Source: Iodidimonas muriae
GTDB taxonomy: Bacteria; Pseudomonadota; Alphaproteobacteria; Sphingomonadales; Rhodothalassiaceae
Length of the DNA: 64,000 nucleotides
Assembly (NCBI RefSeq): GCF_014647255.1
Contig: NZ_BMOV01000004.1
Coordinates: 180,187-244,186 of the forward strand
Reading direction: 5' to 3'
Part shown: piece by piece, positions 63,949 to 64,000 of the stretch
Numbering within the stretch: the stretch's first letter is position 1
Layout of the letters: each line of letters opens with the position of its first letter
Position numbers and translations under genes: made by a program
Notes under the pieces: generated by a model
Told to the model about the DNA's origin: nothing
Databases searched by the model: none
What the model saw: the letters and a program-made list of their open reading frames with translations, nothing else

Positions 63949-64000
63949 TTAAAGCCACCAAATTACGATAGCAGCAATACAGATTGCAGAAAAAAATGTA
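63949..64000 (-). mobile_element. C-terminal end of an IS5-type transposase (cut by window edge)
   Basis: The minus strand reads TFFSAICIAAIVIWWL and stops at 63949. This short hydrophobic end, with preceding residues of the type ARNFLAAIxLAAxxIW, is characteristic of IS5-family transposases. GGTTCAGGACTC at 63937-63948 would be the terminal repeat region. It starts 30 bp after dnaE2. Only 17 codons are visible, so the call is tentative. Confidence 0.5.

Noticed and set aside
58152..64000. Right attachment site (copy of the tRNA-Val 3' end)
   Set aside because: I looked for CGCGCCCACC-like copies after the integrase and found none that match beyond a few bases.

Overview
This is chromosomal DNA of an alphaproteobacterium carrying the start of an integrated element at its right end. 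The assignment rests on markers largely confined to that class: GapR (DUF2312), CpdR, a tiny aa3-type cytochrome oxidase subunit IV, DUF1244 and DUF6356 proteins, a three-gene proton-translocating transhydrogenase, a ferrochelatase with extra cysteines, and a GTTC-N7-GTTC type LexA box. I cannot name the genus from the sequence alone. Function calls come from recognising motifs and family sequence patterns by eye; no database search was run.

Layout, left side (1-25.6 kb): the first codons of gcvT with a tandem glycine riboswitch, a lipoprotein, an ispH-rnhA-thioesterase-thioesterase operon, a sodium:solute symporter, upp, a small DUF6356 protein, a CPA1 antiporter, tRNA-Val(CAC), a nitrilase, two arginine-rich microprotein genes ending at a strong terminator, an alpha/beta hydrolase, hemH, a 2OG-Fe(II) oxygenase, an ArsR regulator divergent from a YeeE/YedE-type pair, a second hydrolase, an aspartoacylase-type hydrolase with a RimK-like ligase, tamA-tamB, and mnmC.

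Middle (25.6-50.6 kb): a PAS protein and a PAS histidine kinase, an MBL-fold hydrolase, nadA, an FMN glutamate-synthase-like membrane protein, an iron(III) ABC permease and binding protein with a Fur box, acs, an N-formylglutamate amidohydrolase, cpdR, a prepilin peptidase, a DUF1244 protein, a four-gene bufferin (copper-handling RiPP) operon, gapR, murI, a sigma-54 response regulator, an ABC1-family kinase, the oxidase subunit IV and pntAA-pntAB-pntB.

Right end (50.6-64 kb): tRNA-Val(GAC) followed 24 bp later by a tyrosine integrase marks the left edge of an integrated element. Its first 5.5 kb are decayed: a type I restriction remnant (hsdR and a YgjP-like metallopeptidase fragment), a type IVB secretion icmL/dotI 5' fragment, an AT-rich stretch full of GTTAC repeats, a truncated replication-protein-like gene, and two IS3-family elements that each have an internal deletion. 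After that come an XRE regulator divergent from an uncharacterised gene set, then an apparently intact SOS mutagenesis operon imuA-imuB-dnaE2 under a LexA box that covers its promoter, and the edge of what looks like an IS5-type element. No right-hand attachment site is visible, so the element probably continues past the window.
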